Below, in pieces: positions 1-7,273 of a stretch of 23,434 bases of DNA (the stretch's first letter is position 1; each line of letters starts with the position of its first letter). Source of the DNA: Chloroflexota bacterium (GTDB taxonomy: Bacteria > Chloroflexota > Limnocylindria > Limnocylindrales > CSP1-4); contig JAKAMV010000018.1 of the NCBI GenBank assembly GCA_021812735.1, positions 1 through 23,434 of the forward strand. Direction: 5' to 3'. A program made the translations under genes and the position numbers. The notes beneath the pieces are model-generated. The model was given only the letters and a program-made list of their open reading frames with translations, was not told where the DNA came from and searched no databases.

Positions 1-1
1 A

Positions 2-1609
2 GCACTCAGCCGGGCCACGCCGGCGCGCGGCGAGCTGGCGATCCGGTCGCTCGAGCAGACGATCGCGTCCAACTCCAACCCGTCGAACCTCGTCTCGTCC
101 ACCGTTGACGTCGACGGGGTCGCCGTCGACGTCAACATCGTCCCGGGCGCCCCCGGGCTCGACCAGATCGACATCGACGTGCCGGGCGTCGCGGGCGGGC
201 CGGTGCCCCTGCGCGTACAGCTCGTCGATCCTTCCGGCCTGGCCGGCCCACCAATCGCGCTCAGCGCTGGCGACCGGGAAGAATCGCCGGCCGGCCCCAT
301 ACAGGCCTACGACGGGTTCGCGTCGCTCGCGTCTCTCCCGGGGCAGTGGAGCGCGCGGCTCACGTTGCGGTCTGGTACCCGCCAGGTCGACGTGCCCGTG
401 CCGCTGCCCCTCGGTGCCCTCGCGCCGCAGCCGGCCTCCACCACGGGCAGCCCGTTCGACTCGCCCGCCCCGGGCATTCCAGCGGAGGTGCTCCTCGCCA
501 TCGTGGTGCCGACGCTCGGGATGGCGCTGGCTGCGGTCGGGCGCACGCGGCCAGGTGCTCGCGCCTGGCACCTTGCGCCGCCGGTCGGTGGTGCGAGCCT
601 GGGCGCTGCGGCGCTCCTGGTCGCGATCGCGCTGGCCGGCAGCCGGCCGCCGCCGGCTCCCTTCGCCGCGGCCCGCTGGGGCGTCGTCTCCCGTGCCGCC
701 ACGGACCGCGCTGGTCGTATCGTCGAGTACGCGATGCCGACGCCCGGGAGCGGCCTGATGATCCCCGCCGTCGCGCCAAATGGCCAGGTCTGGGTCGGAG
801 AGATGGATGGGAACAAGATCGCGGCGCTCGATCCATCGAGTGGCGAGGTGCGCGAGTTGCCGCTGGGGCCGCCGATCCGGTCGGTGATGGGGTTGGCCGT
901 GGCGCCCGACGGTCGCGTCTGGTGGGCCGAGGAGGCCACCGACCAGGTCGGCATGCTCGACCCCCGCACCGGCCAGACGCACGCCTTCCGCTTGCCAACC
1001 CCGAACGCCGGTCCGGTCGGGATCACCGTCGCGCCCTCCGGGCTCATCTGGGTCACCGAGCAGGCGGCCGGACGGATCGCGGCGCTCGATCCGGCGAACG
1101 GTACGGTGCGCGAGTACGCGATCCCCACTCCCGATGCGGTCCCGTACTGGATCGCGACCGCACCGGATGGGCGCCTCTGGTTCACCGAGATGGACGGGCG
1201 GGCCGTGGGGGTGCTCGATCCGGCGACGGCCCTCGTGCGCGAGTACCGCGAGCCGCTGACCCAGGGAGAGCCGGTCGGGATCGCGGTGGACCGGGGCGGC
1301 ACGGTCTGGTTCGCGACGCTCAGCGGGAGCCTGGGACGGCTCGATCCGGCCACGGGACGCATCACGGCGATCGACCTGGGGACCCAGGCGGCCGGGTATG
1401 GTGTCGCGGTGGACGGCTCGGGGCGCGTCTGGGTGGGCCAGCTCGGCAGCGCGATCGTGCGCTACGACCCTGCGAGCGGCGCCGTCGCAGCGATCGGGCT
1501 GCCGACGCGCGACGGGGGCCCCTGGTGGCCAGCGATCGACCAGTCAGGGAACGTCTGGGTGGCGGAAGGCGCCCTATCCGCCAACCGGCTGGCTCGGATC
1601 GCGCCGTAG
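2..1609 (+). CDS. Membrane protein: CopD-like C-terminal domain fused to a Vgb-type beta-propeller (5' partial)
   Basis: The reading frame is open to the left edge, so the N-terminus is missing; the stop is TAG at 1607-1609. The first ~140 visible residues form a beta-rich domain resembling the YtkA-like C-terminal domain of CopD-type copper proteins (a PGxxGLDQIDIDVPG stretch, then LPGQWSARLTLRSG). Two hydrophobic segments follow (VLLAIVVPTLGMALAAVG and GAAALLVAIALAG). The remaining ~300 residues hold seven repeats of the form GxVWxxE...G.LDPxTG.V.EY, the signature of virginiamycin B lyase/NHL-like propellers. Blade motifs start with GQVWVGEMDG, GRVWWAEE, GLIWVTEQ, GRLWFTEMDG, GTVWFATL, GRVWVGQL and GNVWVAEG. 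The GPHGI-type His common in Vgb repeats is replaced (GPVGI, EPVGI, GYGV), and the propeller contains almost no His, so lyase activity is unlikely; ligand or protein binding outside the membrane is more plausible. The copper link is inferred from family resemblance only. Confidence 0.72.
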   Translation, partial: ALSRATPARGELAIRSLEQTIASNSNPSNLVSSTVDVDGVAVDVNIVPGAPGLDQIDIDVPGVAGGPVPLRVQLVDPSGLAGPPIALSAGDREESPAGPIQAYDGFASLASLPGQWSARLTLRSGTRQVDVPVPLPLGALAPQPASTTGSPFDSPAPGIPAEVLLAIVVPTLGMALAAVGRTRPGARAWHLAPPVGGASLGAAALLVAIALAGSRPPPAPFAAARWGVVSRAATDRAGRIVEYAMPTPGSGLMIPAVAPNGQVWVGEMDGNKIAALDPSSGEVRELPLGPPIRSVMGLAVAPDGRVWWAEEATDQVGMLDPRTGQTHAFRLPTPNAGPVGITVAPSGLIWVTEQAAGRIAALDPANGTVREYAIPTPDAVPYWIATAPDGRLWFTEMDGRAVGVLDPATALVREYREPLTQGEPVGIAVDRGGTVWFATLSGSLGRLDPATGRITAIDLGTQAAGYGVAVDGSGRVWVGQLGSAIVRYDPASGAVAAIGLPTRDGGPWWPAIDQSGNVWVAEGALSANRLARIAP

Positions 1610-1636
1610 GACCGGAGTGCGCAGATCGCTCAAGAG

Positions 1637-1671
1637 GCGTCCGGCGACCGAGACGACCTCGTGGCGGACGC
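1637..1671. terminator. Candidate bidirectional terminator hairpin between convergent genes
   Basis: GCGTCCG (1637-1643) pairs with CGGACGC (1665-1671), and an inner CGAG/CTCG stem (1649-1652 with 1658-1661) has a 5-base loop. It sits between the propeller gene (+) and the PPOX remnant (-), where a shared terminator would be expected. There is no T-run, so this rests on structure and position only. Confidence 0.35.
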
Positions 1672-1682
1672 ACATGGCGGGT

Positions 1683-1946
1683 TCAGCAGCCCGAGATGCG
1701 GTCCGCAACGAAGCGGATGGCGACGGCGTAGCTGGCGGCGAACTCGTCCGGCGTCATGCCCAACGCGGCGATCAGCGGGCGGTACTTCTCCTGGTACTGC
1801 GGCACTTCATCGGCAGGTGGGGCGGTCCGATCGACGACGGCGCGCCCGGTGAGGACGATCACGTCGTTGGCGTGCTCGTCGGTCCGTAGGTGGAGCGCCG
1901 CGCGCGGGTTCTGGGCGAGGTTGTGAGGTCGATCATCGTTCGTTCC
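1683..1946 (-). pseudogene. 5'-truncated F420-dependent PPOX-class (split-barrel) enzyme remnant
   Basis: The minus frame reads from just after an in-frame TGA (1947-1949) to TGA at 1683-1685, 87 residues, with no start codon at its 5' end. The sequence contains HNLAQNPRAALHLRTDEHA, then VIVLTGRAVVD, VPQYQEKYRPLI and LGMTPDEFAASYAVAIR. This is the order and spacing of the C-terminal half of the small Rv3369-like PPOX family of F420-binding split-barrel proteins, which are usually about 130-145 residues. Roughly 55-60 N-terminal residues are missing, including the first strands of the barrel that shape the cofactor site. The remnant lies 20 bases beyond the stop codon of the LLM gene, so a deletion at that junction is a simple explanation. 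Use of an unusual start further in cannot be excluded, but it would not restore the fold. Confidence 0.7.
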
Positions 1947-1966
1947 TCACGCGATGCGGAGCGGGC

Positions 1967-2998
1967 TCATGCGAAGAGCGGAGGCACCTCGGTCGCGAAG
2001 CGCTCCAAGAGCTCCCGTTGCTGTGCCGGGTCGAGCCCCGGCAGGTAGTCCCGGGCCACGATGTGCAGGCTGCCACCGGCCGCGTCGACGTACGCCTGCA
2101 GCTGGTCCGCCACGGCTTCCGGCGGCCCGCCGATGTAGCAGCCGCGCACCAGCGCCTCGTCTTCGGGCGGCAGCGGCCCACCTGTGGGTAGCGGCTGGGA
2201 GACCCGCGTGGCGGCCGCGCGCAAGTCCCGATACTTCCATTGCGTGAGGCGCACCAGATCACCGTACCGATGCCAGCCGTCCGTGCCGTCGTGGGTGGGC
2301 ACGATCGTCAGGTAGACCGCCACCTGGAAGGTCGCCGGGTCGCGCCCAACCCGCGCCAGCTCGTCGCGGATCGCCGCCATCTGCGTGCGGAACTGGTCGA
2401 TCGGCGTGTGCAAGAAGACACCGTCCGCCCGACGCGCCGCGCGTCGCAGCGCAGGCTCCGCCGTCCCTCCGAGCCAGACGGTCAGCTTCCCGCGTGCCGG
2501 CTTCGGTCGCACCGCTACCTCCGGGAGATCCCAGATCCGACCGTGGTGGCGCAGGAGGTCGTCGCGGGCGGCACCTTCGAGCACGTCGAGCAGCTCCTCC
2601 ATCGCCCGGGCGCGCAGCGAGCGGTCGACGCCGAAGGCTCGGAACTCGATCCCCGACCAGCCGAGCCCAAGTCCTAGGATCAAGCGACCATCCGCGATCA
2701 GGTCGGCGGTCGCGGCATCCTCGGCGACGTGTAAGGGATGGTAGAGCGGACCGAGCATGACCCCTGTCCCCACGCGGATGCGGCGCGTGACGGCGGCCAT
2801 GGCGGCAGCCATGAGGAGCGGAGATGGCAGGTACTCGGTGTCGACGAAATGGTGTTCGCTGGTCCAGACCGAGTCGAGGCCGAGTTGTTCGGCGCGCTGC
2901 GCGAGTGCCAGCGCGTCACGGTAGAGGTCGCCCGCCGTGCGGTCGACCGCGGGGTGGCGCTCGCATGTGATCAGCGCATAGCCAAACGTGACAGCCAT
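1967..2998 (-). CDS. LLM-class (luciferase-like) F420-dependent oxidoreductase
   Basis: The protein has 343 residues. It is a TIM-barrel flavin/F420 oxidoreductase of the bacterial luciferase-like family. Visible family marks are the N-terminal strand VTFGYALITC, the LGLDSVWTSEHHF segment near residue 40 (the EHH loop at the cofactor site), TRRIRVGTGVMLGPLYHP, the ADLIADGRLILGLGLGW block, RPKPARGKLTVWLGG and a C-terminal CYIGGPPEAVADQL motif. The length fits the family. The ATG at 2996-2998 was chosen over an upstream in-frame extension because an AGGGAGA ribosome site (3006-3012) lies 7 bases before it and the extension is Arg/Pro-rich and non-protein-like. The substrate cannot be read from the sequence. 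Its neighbour on the downstream side is the broken PPOX remnant, another F420-type enzyme. Confidence 0.9.
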   Translation of the reverse strand: MAVTFGYALITCERHPAVDRTAGDLYRDALALAQRAEQLGLDSVWTSEHHFVDTEYLPSPLLMAAAMAAVTRRIRVGTGVMLGPLYHPLHVAEDAATADLIADGRLILGLGLGWSGIEFRAFGVDRSLRARAMEELLDVLEGAARDDLLRHHGRIWDLPEVAVRPKPARGKLTVWLGGTAEPALRRAARRADGVFLHTPIDQFRTQMAAIRDELARVGRDPATFQVAVYLTIVPTHDGTDGWHRYGDLVRLTQWKYRDLRAAATRVSQPLPTGGPLPPEDEALVRGCYIGGPPEAVADQLQAYVDAAGGSLHIVARDYLPGLDPAQQRELLERFATEVPPLFA

Positions 2999-3328
2999 CC
3001 GCGGGTCTCCCTGCGATCTGCGTCGGCCGGCGCGACGGGCGCCGGACCCCACCAGGATATGCCCGCACAGCGCGCCCGTGCCCGTCCGCGCCGTGTCGGT
3101 GCCGGCACAACCGAGGCGACGCGTGCGGGATGGCGGGGCCGACTGAGTCCGACCGGGCGGACGCGCAGGCCGGAGCGGCGGCAGCCTCGGTGGCGGTTCG
3201 GTCTGGCTGGTGCAGTACCTTCCCAGCGCGGGGATTCGACGCCGACGACGCCTGCTGGGCGTGCCCATGCGGGTCGCGTGGCAGCACGTCTGGCGGCACG
3301 ACCGCCCCGCTCGTGCCCAGCCGATGCC
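2999..3328. other. Gene-free stretch upstream of the LLM gene
   Basis: No convincing gene was found here. It holds the LLM ribosome site (3006-3012) and a GC hairpin, CCGGCGC (3027-3033) with GCGCCGG (3039-3045) and a 5-base loop, inside the likely 5' leader of the LLM gene. The minus strand contains a weak TATCCT (-10-like) at about 3056, without a clear -35. Open frames through this stretch are Arg/Pro-rich. Confidence 0.4.
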
Positions 3329-3366
3329 GAAACCGCCGCCCCGGGTTGTCCTAGGGCGGCGGTTTC
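3329..3366 (-). terminator. Terminator hairpin of the tRNA gene
   Basis: A perfect 13-bp inverted repeat, GAAACCGCCGCCC (3329-3341) and GGGCGGCGGTTTC (3354-3366), encloses a 12-base loop. It begins 16 bases beyond the 3' end of the minus-strand tRNA. The stem ends in A-rich/T-rich bases (AAAC/GTTT), as in factor-independent terminators with a short T-run. Confidence 0.75.
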
Positions 3367-3382
3367 ACGTTCGAGTCGCTGG

Positions 3383-3454
3383 AGCCGACACTCGGATTTG
3401 AACCGAGGACCTGCTGTTTACGAAACAGCTGCTCTACCGCTGAGCTATGTCGGC
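3383..3454 (-). tRNA. tRNA-Thr (anticodon CGT)
   Basis: Read on the minus strand, the cloverleaf is complete. The acceptor GCCGACA pairs with TGTCGGC, and the D-arm is GCTC AGCGGTA GAGC. The anticodon stem GCTGT/ACAGC carries the loop TTCGTAA, giving anticodon CGT. The variable loop is AGGTC, and the T-arm is CTCGG TTCAAAT CCGAG. The discriminator base is T and CCA is not encoded. The first acceptor pairs G1-C72 and C2-G71 agree with known Thr identity elements. Confidence 0.95.
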
Positions 3455-3502
3455 GCGGGGCTGAGTGTACCAGCCCGTCCTCCGCTTCGCGGCTCCGCCA
3501 CC

Positions 3503-3808
3503 TCAGGCAGCGAAGTGCGGGGAGCGGCCCGGCTTCGCGTTCGCGAGCCAGACGCTCGACAGGCGCAGGAACTCATCGATCGCGTCTAGCGTGGGCTCCA
3601 ACGTTCCTGGAAGGGGACGGTCGACGTCTTGGCAACGGCGGGACGCCGCGAGCCGCGTCTCGATATCCACGACCGGATCGTCGCCTCCCTCGATCCAGTG
3701 GACTTCGTCGGCACCGTTCGGCGGGAGGACGGTTGCCGCGGATCGCTCGACGACTTCGATCGGATCGGCGAGGTAGGTGCGCAGCGCATCCATCGTGGCC
3801 GTGATCAT
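3503..3808 (-). CDS. Hypothetical protein, possibly a fragment
   Basis: I do not recognise this protein. The frame from ATG at 3806-3808 gives about 101 residues with a balanced, acidic composition (stretches such as DPIEVVERSAATVLPP, DDPVVDIETRLAASRR and LDAIDEFLRLSSVWLANA), unlike the Arg-rich noise in the other frames here. No ribosome site is evident before this ATG or the next (3791-3793), and the frame is open further upstream to 3862, so it may be the 3' end of a broken gene. It lies between the tRNA and a dead transposase, where decayed genes are expected. No signal peptide or membrane segment is seen. Confidence 0.35.
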   Translation of the reverse strand: MITATMDALRTYLADPIEVVERSAATVLPPNGADEVHWIEGGDDPVVDIETRLAASRRCQDVDRPLPGTLEPTLDAIDEFLRLSSVWLANAKPGRSPHFAA

Positions 3809-3930
3809 CGGTTCGGCGCCAGTGATCCTGCCCGCGGCTTCTCGGCCGCCCCGGGGCTGCACTCCTTGGTGGCAGGGCGGAGGGCCGTGTCTCGCAGTGT
3901 GAGCCGCCCAGGTCGGCGGCGACCCGACTG

Positions 3931-4431
3931 CGAGGAGCCGTCGGCGACGGCAACGAGCGGTGCGCCCAGGCCCCGATCACGGAGGTCATGGGGGATGCGG
4001 GTTCAGGAGTCGGCGCGCAGGCAGCGGCCAAGCCGCGTAGCGGGCAGCTCGTTCGCTCCGTTGGCTCGGGCGCCCGCGATGAGGACCAGGCGGGAGTACT
4101 CGTCCTCGAGCCCGACGCCGAGGCACAGCTCGTCACCGCCCGTGTGCGCGCAGCGGCCGTCCATCGGGCGGATCCGCCAGTGGGGACGCCAAGTCCGGTA
4201 ATCGACCTCCTAGGCCGCCTTGAGCCAGGTGATCGTTGAACTGCTCAGCGGCGCCTTCGCCCCCCGGATCTGGCGGAAGACTGGCTCGCAGTCGGCCGAG
4301 CTCAAGCCCTCTAGGTACGGCCTGGCAAAGGGGCGCTCAGGTCTCCGGGCTGCGGTCACGCCGCTTCGGGCGGAGCGCCGAGCGGCAGGGCTCGGTTCGC
4401 GGCGGGAGATCGGACACGGCGGCAGACGCAC
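3931..4431 (-). pseudogene. Decayed IS256/Mutator-type transposase
   Basis: One minus frame carries three successive blocks of this family. The first, before TAG at 4210-4212, is RPYLEGLSSADCEPVFR followed by APLSSSTITWLKAA, matching the usual YLxGLSTxDFxxxL...APGLSxSTIxRLKA region. The second, between TAG and TGA at 4003-4005, contains PMDGRCAHTGGDELCLGVGL, then EDEYSRLVLIAGARANGANE, matching the block with the first catalytic Asp and the GAxxDGxKEL strand. The third, after the TGA, is DLRDRGLGAPLVAVADGSS, matching DLKRRGLxAPxLAIGDGA with the second catalytic Asp. Both stops fall where the family normally has Trp (LKAxW and ESxxSW), as expected from TGG to TAG and TGG to TGA. The N-terminus and the C-terminal third, including the last catalytic Glu, are not recognisable, and no terminal repeats were found. 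The outer limits are approximate. Confidence 0.75.
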
Positions 4432-4530
4432 CTCGATCGACCAGGTCCTGACCCCGATCTGGCCGGGTCGGCCACGGGCGTCCCGGCAGCCGGTCTCAGC
4501 GCCAGCGGGCTGATCGCGCTCACGCCCGAA

Positions 4531-4854
4531 TCAGGCGCCGCCCCAGAGGACCCGCGCAAGAATCCGCCGGTGGTCCTCGGCGGCGACCCCTTCGAACGTG
4601 CTCGCGATGACTGCACCGGTCCTCCGCACCGGCTCCTGAGCGCGGATAGCGTACCGTCGCAGCGGACCTTCCCTCCGTGAAGTCAGACTCAGTCGGAAGG
4701 GTACGGCCTGCTCTTTCCCGGTCAGGTCAGTTGTCTTGAGCGCGGCCCCGTTCCCACACACGATGACGTTAGGTCGGGCCACCGGAGCCGCAGCCACGTC
4801 GTGGTGGTTCGGCGTGAGAGGAGCCGTTTGGGGCCCGGGAGTTTGCGACGACAC
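4531..4854 (-). CDS. Small protein with a possible PilZ-like C-terminus (uncertain)
   Basis: A 107-residue frame with a GTG start. The C-terminal segment GAVIASTFEGVAAEDHRRIL resembles the last strand and helix of PilZ domains (a pattern like 'v.FegLseedrerI'), and the middle KTTDLTGKEQAVPFRLSL could correspond to the family's T.DiS..G segment. The N-terminal RxxxR c-di-GMP-binding motif expected of PilZ is not visible, so binding is doubtful. The ribosome site is poor. The region is otherwise decayed, so this may be a fragment or not a gene. Confidence 0.3.
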   Translation of the reverse strand: MSSQTPGPQTAPLTPNHHDVAAAPVARPNVIVCGNGAALKTTDLTGKEQAVPFRLSLTSRREGPLRRYAIRAQEPVRRTGAVIASTFEGVAAEDHRRILARVLWGGA

Positions 4855-4883
4855 TGGCAGAGCTGGCCCTGAGACAGAACAGG

Positions 4884-4936
4884 TTGACTGAGGCGGTAGT
4901 ATGGAACCGCTTTCATCGATGATGGAAGCGGTTTCG
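4884..4936 (+). promoter_or_regulatory. Promoter region with two LacI-family operators
   Basis: A TTGACT (-35-like) lies at 4884-4889. Two 14-bp sites match the LacI-family pattern TGnAAnCGnTTnC(A/G): TGGAACCGCTTTCA at 4902-4915 and TGGAAGCGGTTTCG at 4923-4936. Their centres are 21 bp apart (about two helical turns), and together they form an imperfect palindrome around 4919. The first site covers the expected -10 position, so repression by occlusion is plausible. No clean -10 hexamer was found. The site precedes its likely regulator gene by 34 bases. Confidence 0.75.
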
Positions 4937-4970
4937 TCAACGGTGGACCGGCAGCGAGAGGTTCTCCGGA

Positions 4971-5954
4971 GTGGCCACGATCCGAGACGTTGCAGCCAGC
5001 GCGGGGGTCGGCACCGCCACGGTCTCGCGAGTCTTGAACGGATACGCAGGTGTACGACCCGCGACCCGTGACCGGGTTCTCCAAGCTGCCCGCGTGCTCA
5101 ACTATCGTGCCAACGGCGTCGCGAAGGCGCTGGCGACTGGCAAGTTCCGGACCGCCGGCCTCATCTTGCCCGACGTTTCCAACCCCTTCTTTCCCTCCCT
5201 AGCTCGCGGGGTCGAGGACGCAGCTCACGCGGATGGCTATGCGGTGATCTTCGGCAACGCGGATAACGTGCCCGAGCGCGAGGCTGAATACGTGGGCCTG
5301 CTCCGCGACCGATTGGTCGACGGCATGATCATCGCCTCGACAGGTGCGCCCGCCGCCCTTGCCGAATTGGTCGGAGACGTGCCGGTGGTCCTGCTCGACC
5401 GACGAGTGCCGGGATGGCGCGTGAGCTACGTGAGCACGGATCACCGCTTGGGCGCCCGTCTGGCGGTCCAGCATCTTGTGGCGCGTGGTCATCAACGCAT
5501 CGCGCATCTCGGTGGCCCGGAGCACGTTGCCTCGGCAGAGGATCGGCTCGGCGGATACCGCGAGGCGCTCCTCGAAGCAGGCATCGACCCGCGGGCGGAG
5601 TGGATCGCGCGCGGACCCTTCAGCTACGAGAGCGGTTACGAACGGATGCTCCACTGGATCGACTCCGGGCTGGAGATTTCCGCCGTGTTCGCCGCGGATG
5701 ACTTGATCGCGATCGGAGCTCTTCAGGCGTGCCAAGACCGCGGTTGGGCCATCCCTCAGCGCCTTGCGCTCGTTGGATTTGACGACACGCTGCTGGCGCG
5801 CCTCGTGCGGCCTCGCCTAACCACCGTGCTGCAACCGGCGTACCAGATCGGCGTCCAGGCTTGGGAGTTGTTGGCGCGTCATATGGCCGACCCAGGTGCA
5901 CCGACTTCTGATGTGGTTGTCGAACCCCACTTGGTGATCAGGGAGTCAACCTGA
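4971..5954 (+). CDS. rbsR: LacI-family transcriptional regulator of the ribose operon
   Basis: The 327-residue protein has the standard LacI layout. The helix-turn-helix is ATIRDVAASAGVGTATVSRV (residues 2-21), followed by NGYAGVRPATRDRVLQAARV and the hinge YRANGVAKALATGK. A periplasmic-binding-like effector domain then begins at GLILPDVSNPFF and ends at DVVVEPHLVIREST. The GTG start fits the family's first residue and is preceded by a weak GAGAGG. It is the first gene of the operon and directly follows two LacI-type operators, so autoregulation is likely. The effector is inferred to be ribose, or a ribose phosphate, from the genes behind it. The symbol is assigned by context. Confidence 0.9.
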   Translation: MATIRDVAASAGVGTATVSRVLNGYAGVRPATRDRVLQAARVLNYRANGVAKALATGKFRTAGLILPDVSNPFFPSLARGVEDAAHADGYAVIFGNADNVPEREAEYVGLLRDRLVDGMIIASTGAPAALAELVGDVPVVLLDRRVPGWRVSYVSTDHRLGARLAVQHLVARGHQRIAHLGGPEHVASAEDRLGGYREALLEAGIDPRAEWIARGPFSYESGYERMLHWIDSGLEISAVFAADDLIAIGALQACQDRGWAIPQRLALVGFDDTLLARLVRPRLTTVLQPAYQIGVQAWELLARHMADPGAPTSDVVVEPHLVIREST

Positions 5955-5957
5955 GCC

Positions 5958-6878
5958 ATGGGCCCGATTGTGGTCGTTGGCAGCCTCAACCTCGACATCG
6001 TGGTGAGCGTCTCCCGCTGGCCGGAACGCGGGGAAACGCTCACGGGCGACAGCGTGGCGCGTTTCCCCGGAGGAAAGGGTGCCAATCAGGCTGCTGCCGC
6101 CGCTCTGCTTGGCGGTGATGTTGCGATGGTCGGCCGGGTGGGAGACGACGAGTCCGGCCGGTATCTACGCCGCAGTCTTGGCGCACTCGGTGTGGATGTC
6201 GGGCACGTCGTCACTGACTCCCAGCTGCCGACAGGCATGGCCATCGTAGGAGTCGAGCACGGCGGTGCCAACCGTACTGTGGTGATCCCCGGAGCCAACG
6301 CGATGCTCTCCCCGCGCGATCTCAGCACACTGCGGTGGCAAGGCACGCGCGTGGTGCTTCTGCAACTGGAGATCCCGATTGACACCGTCCTGGCAGCGGC
6401 CAGGGCGGGGCGTGCGGCCGGCGCCGTGGTTGTCCTTGATCCTGCTCCGGTCCGTCCGCTACCCGAGGAACTGTGGCAGAGCGTCGACATTCTGACGCCG
6501 AATCGCACAGAAGCGGAAGTCCTGACGGGGATGCCGGCCGTGGACGCGCAGGCGGCGCGATTGGTCGCGGCACGTCTCGCTAGCCACGGGCCTCATGCGG
6601 TGGTGCTCAAACTCGACGCTGAGGGCGCGATGCTCGTGGAAGGCAGTTACGTGACGCACGTGCCGGCGCTCCCACTGGAGTCCGTGGACACGACGGCAGC
6701 CGGCGACGCGTTCGCCGGCGCCTTGGCCGTGACCCTTGCGGAGGGCCGGCCGCTGGCGTCCGCGGTCGTATTCGCCAACCGGGCGGCTGCGATCTCTGTC
6801 ACGAGAAGAGGGGCGCAGGCCAGTCTGCCGTGTCGCGAGGAGGTCGATGGGTTTGTGTTGGAGGCGCGGCTGACATGA
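5958..6878 (+). CDS. rbsK: Ribokinase (PfkB family)
   Basis: It phosphorylates D-ribose to ribose 5-phosphate with ATP in the cytoplasm. The protein has 306 residues, normal for ribokinases. Family marks are the N-terminal strand VVVGSLNLDIVVSVSRWP, the substrate-binding signature GGKGANQAAAAALLGG (about residues 36-51), ILTPNRTEAEVLTG, and the second PfkB signature VDTTAAGDAFAGALAV, whose GD-AF core holds the catalytic Asp and anion hole. The ATG follows the regulator's stop by 3 bases. The likely ribosome site AGGGAG (about 5940-5945) lies inside the regulator gene, so the two are probably translationally coupled. Confidence 0.95.
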   Translation: MGPIVVVGSLNLDIVVSVSRWPERGETLTGDSVARFPGGKGANQAAAAALLGGDVAMVGRVGDDESGRYLRRSLGALGVDVGHVVTDSQLPTGMAIVGVEHGGANRTVVIPGANAMLSPRDLSTLRWQGTRVVLLQLEIPIDTVLAAARAGRAAGAVVVLDPAPVRPLPEELWQSVDILTPNRTEAEVLTGMPAVDAQAARLVAARLASHGPHAVVLKLDAEGAMLVEGSYVTHVPALPLESVDTTAAGDAFAGALAVTLAEGRPLASAVVFANRAAAISVTRRGAQASLPCREEVDGFVLEARLT

Positions 6879-7273
6879 GGTCCAGGGGACTGCTTCACGC
6901 GGAATTGACCGGTGTCATTGCAGGACTGGGGCATGGCCAGTTGCTGGTAGTGGCGGACGCGGGCCTGCCCATCCCGCCCTCTGTCCGGCGCATTGACTTA
7001 GCCGTCCAGCCGGGTCTTCCGGGGTTTCTCCCGGTGCTTCAGGCCGTAGTCGAGGAGGGGGTCTTCGAGGCTGCGACGATCGCCACCGAACTAGGCTCAG
7101 GTAACCCGTCGCTGGCGGGCGCCGTCGCTCAGGTGCTGGAGCCTTCCATCGCCGTCATGCGTGTCCCGCACGATGACCTCAAGCAGATGACATCGGAGGC
7201 CGTGGCGGTGATCAGAACCGGAGAGTTCACGCCGTACGCCAACGTCGTACTGCGGGCGGGGGTGGCCTTTTGA
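6875..7273 (+). CDS. rbsD: D-ribose pyranase
   Basis: It interconverts beta-pyranose and furanose forms of ribose so that ribokinase can use the imported sugar. The 132-residue protein matches E. coli RbsD throughout: GLGHGQLLVVADAGLPIP near the start with the catalytic His at residue 20, FLPVLQAVVEEGVFEAATIA, HDDLKQMTSEAVAVIRTGE and the C-terminal PYANVVLRAGVAF with the conserved Tyr. The ATG at 6875 overlaps the rbsK stop (ATGA) and gives the length usual for the family; a longer frame begins at 6830 inside rbsK, but it is not family-like. Confidence 0.95.
   Translation: MRSRGLLHAELTGVIAGLGHGQLLVVADAGLPIPPSVRRIDLAVQPGLPGFLPVLQAVVEEGVFEAATIATELGSGNPSLAGAVAQVLEPSIAVMRVPHDDLKQMTSEAVAVIRTGEFTPYANVVLRAGVAF

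Noticed and set aside
346..1731. Alternative 461-codon plus frame over the propeller gene
   Set aside because: It is Arg/Gly-rich shadow coding typical of high-GC DNA; the other frame shows clear repeats and membrane helices.
2999..3268. N-terminal extension of the LLM protein by 90 residues
   Set aside because: It is Arg/Pro-rich, unlike the family, and a good ribosome site precedes the internal ATG at 2996-2998.
2738..3589. Long plus-strand open frame of 283 codons across the LLM 5' part and the tRNA
   Set aside because: It is antisense to the LLM gene and its C-terminal part (SDLNRGPAVYETAALPLSYV) is the familiar false peptide obtained by translating a tRNA on the wrong strand.
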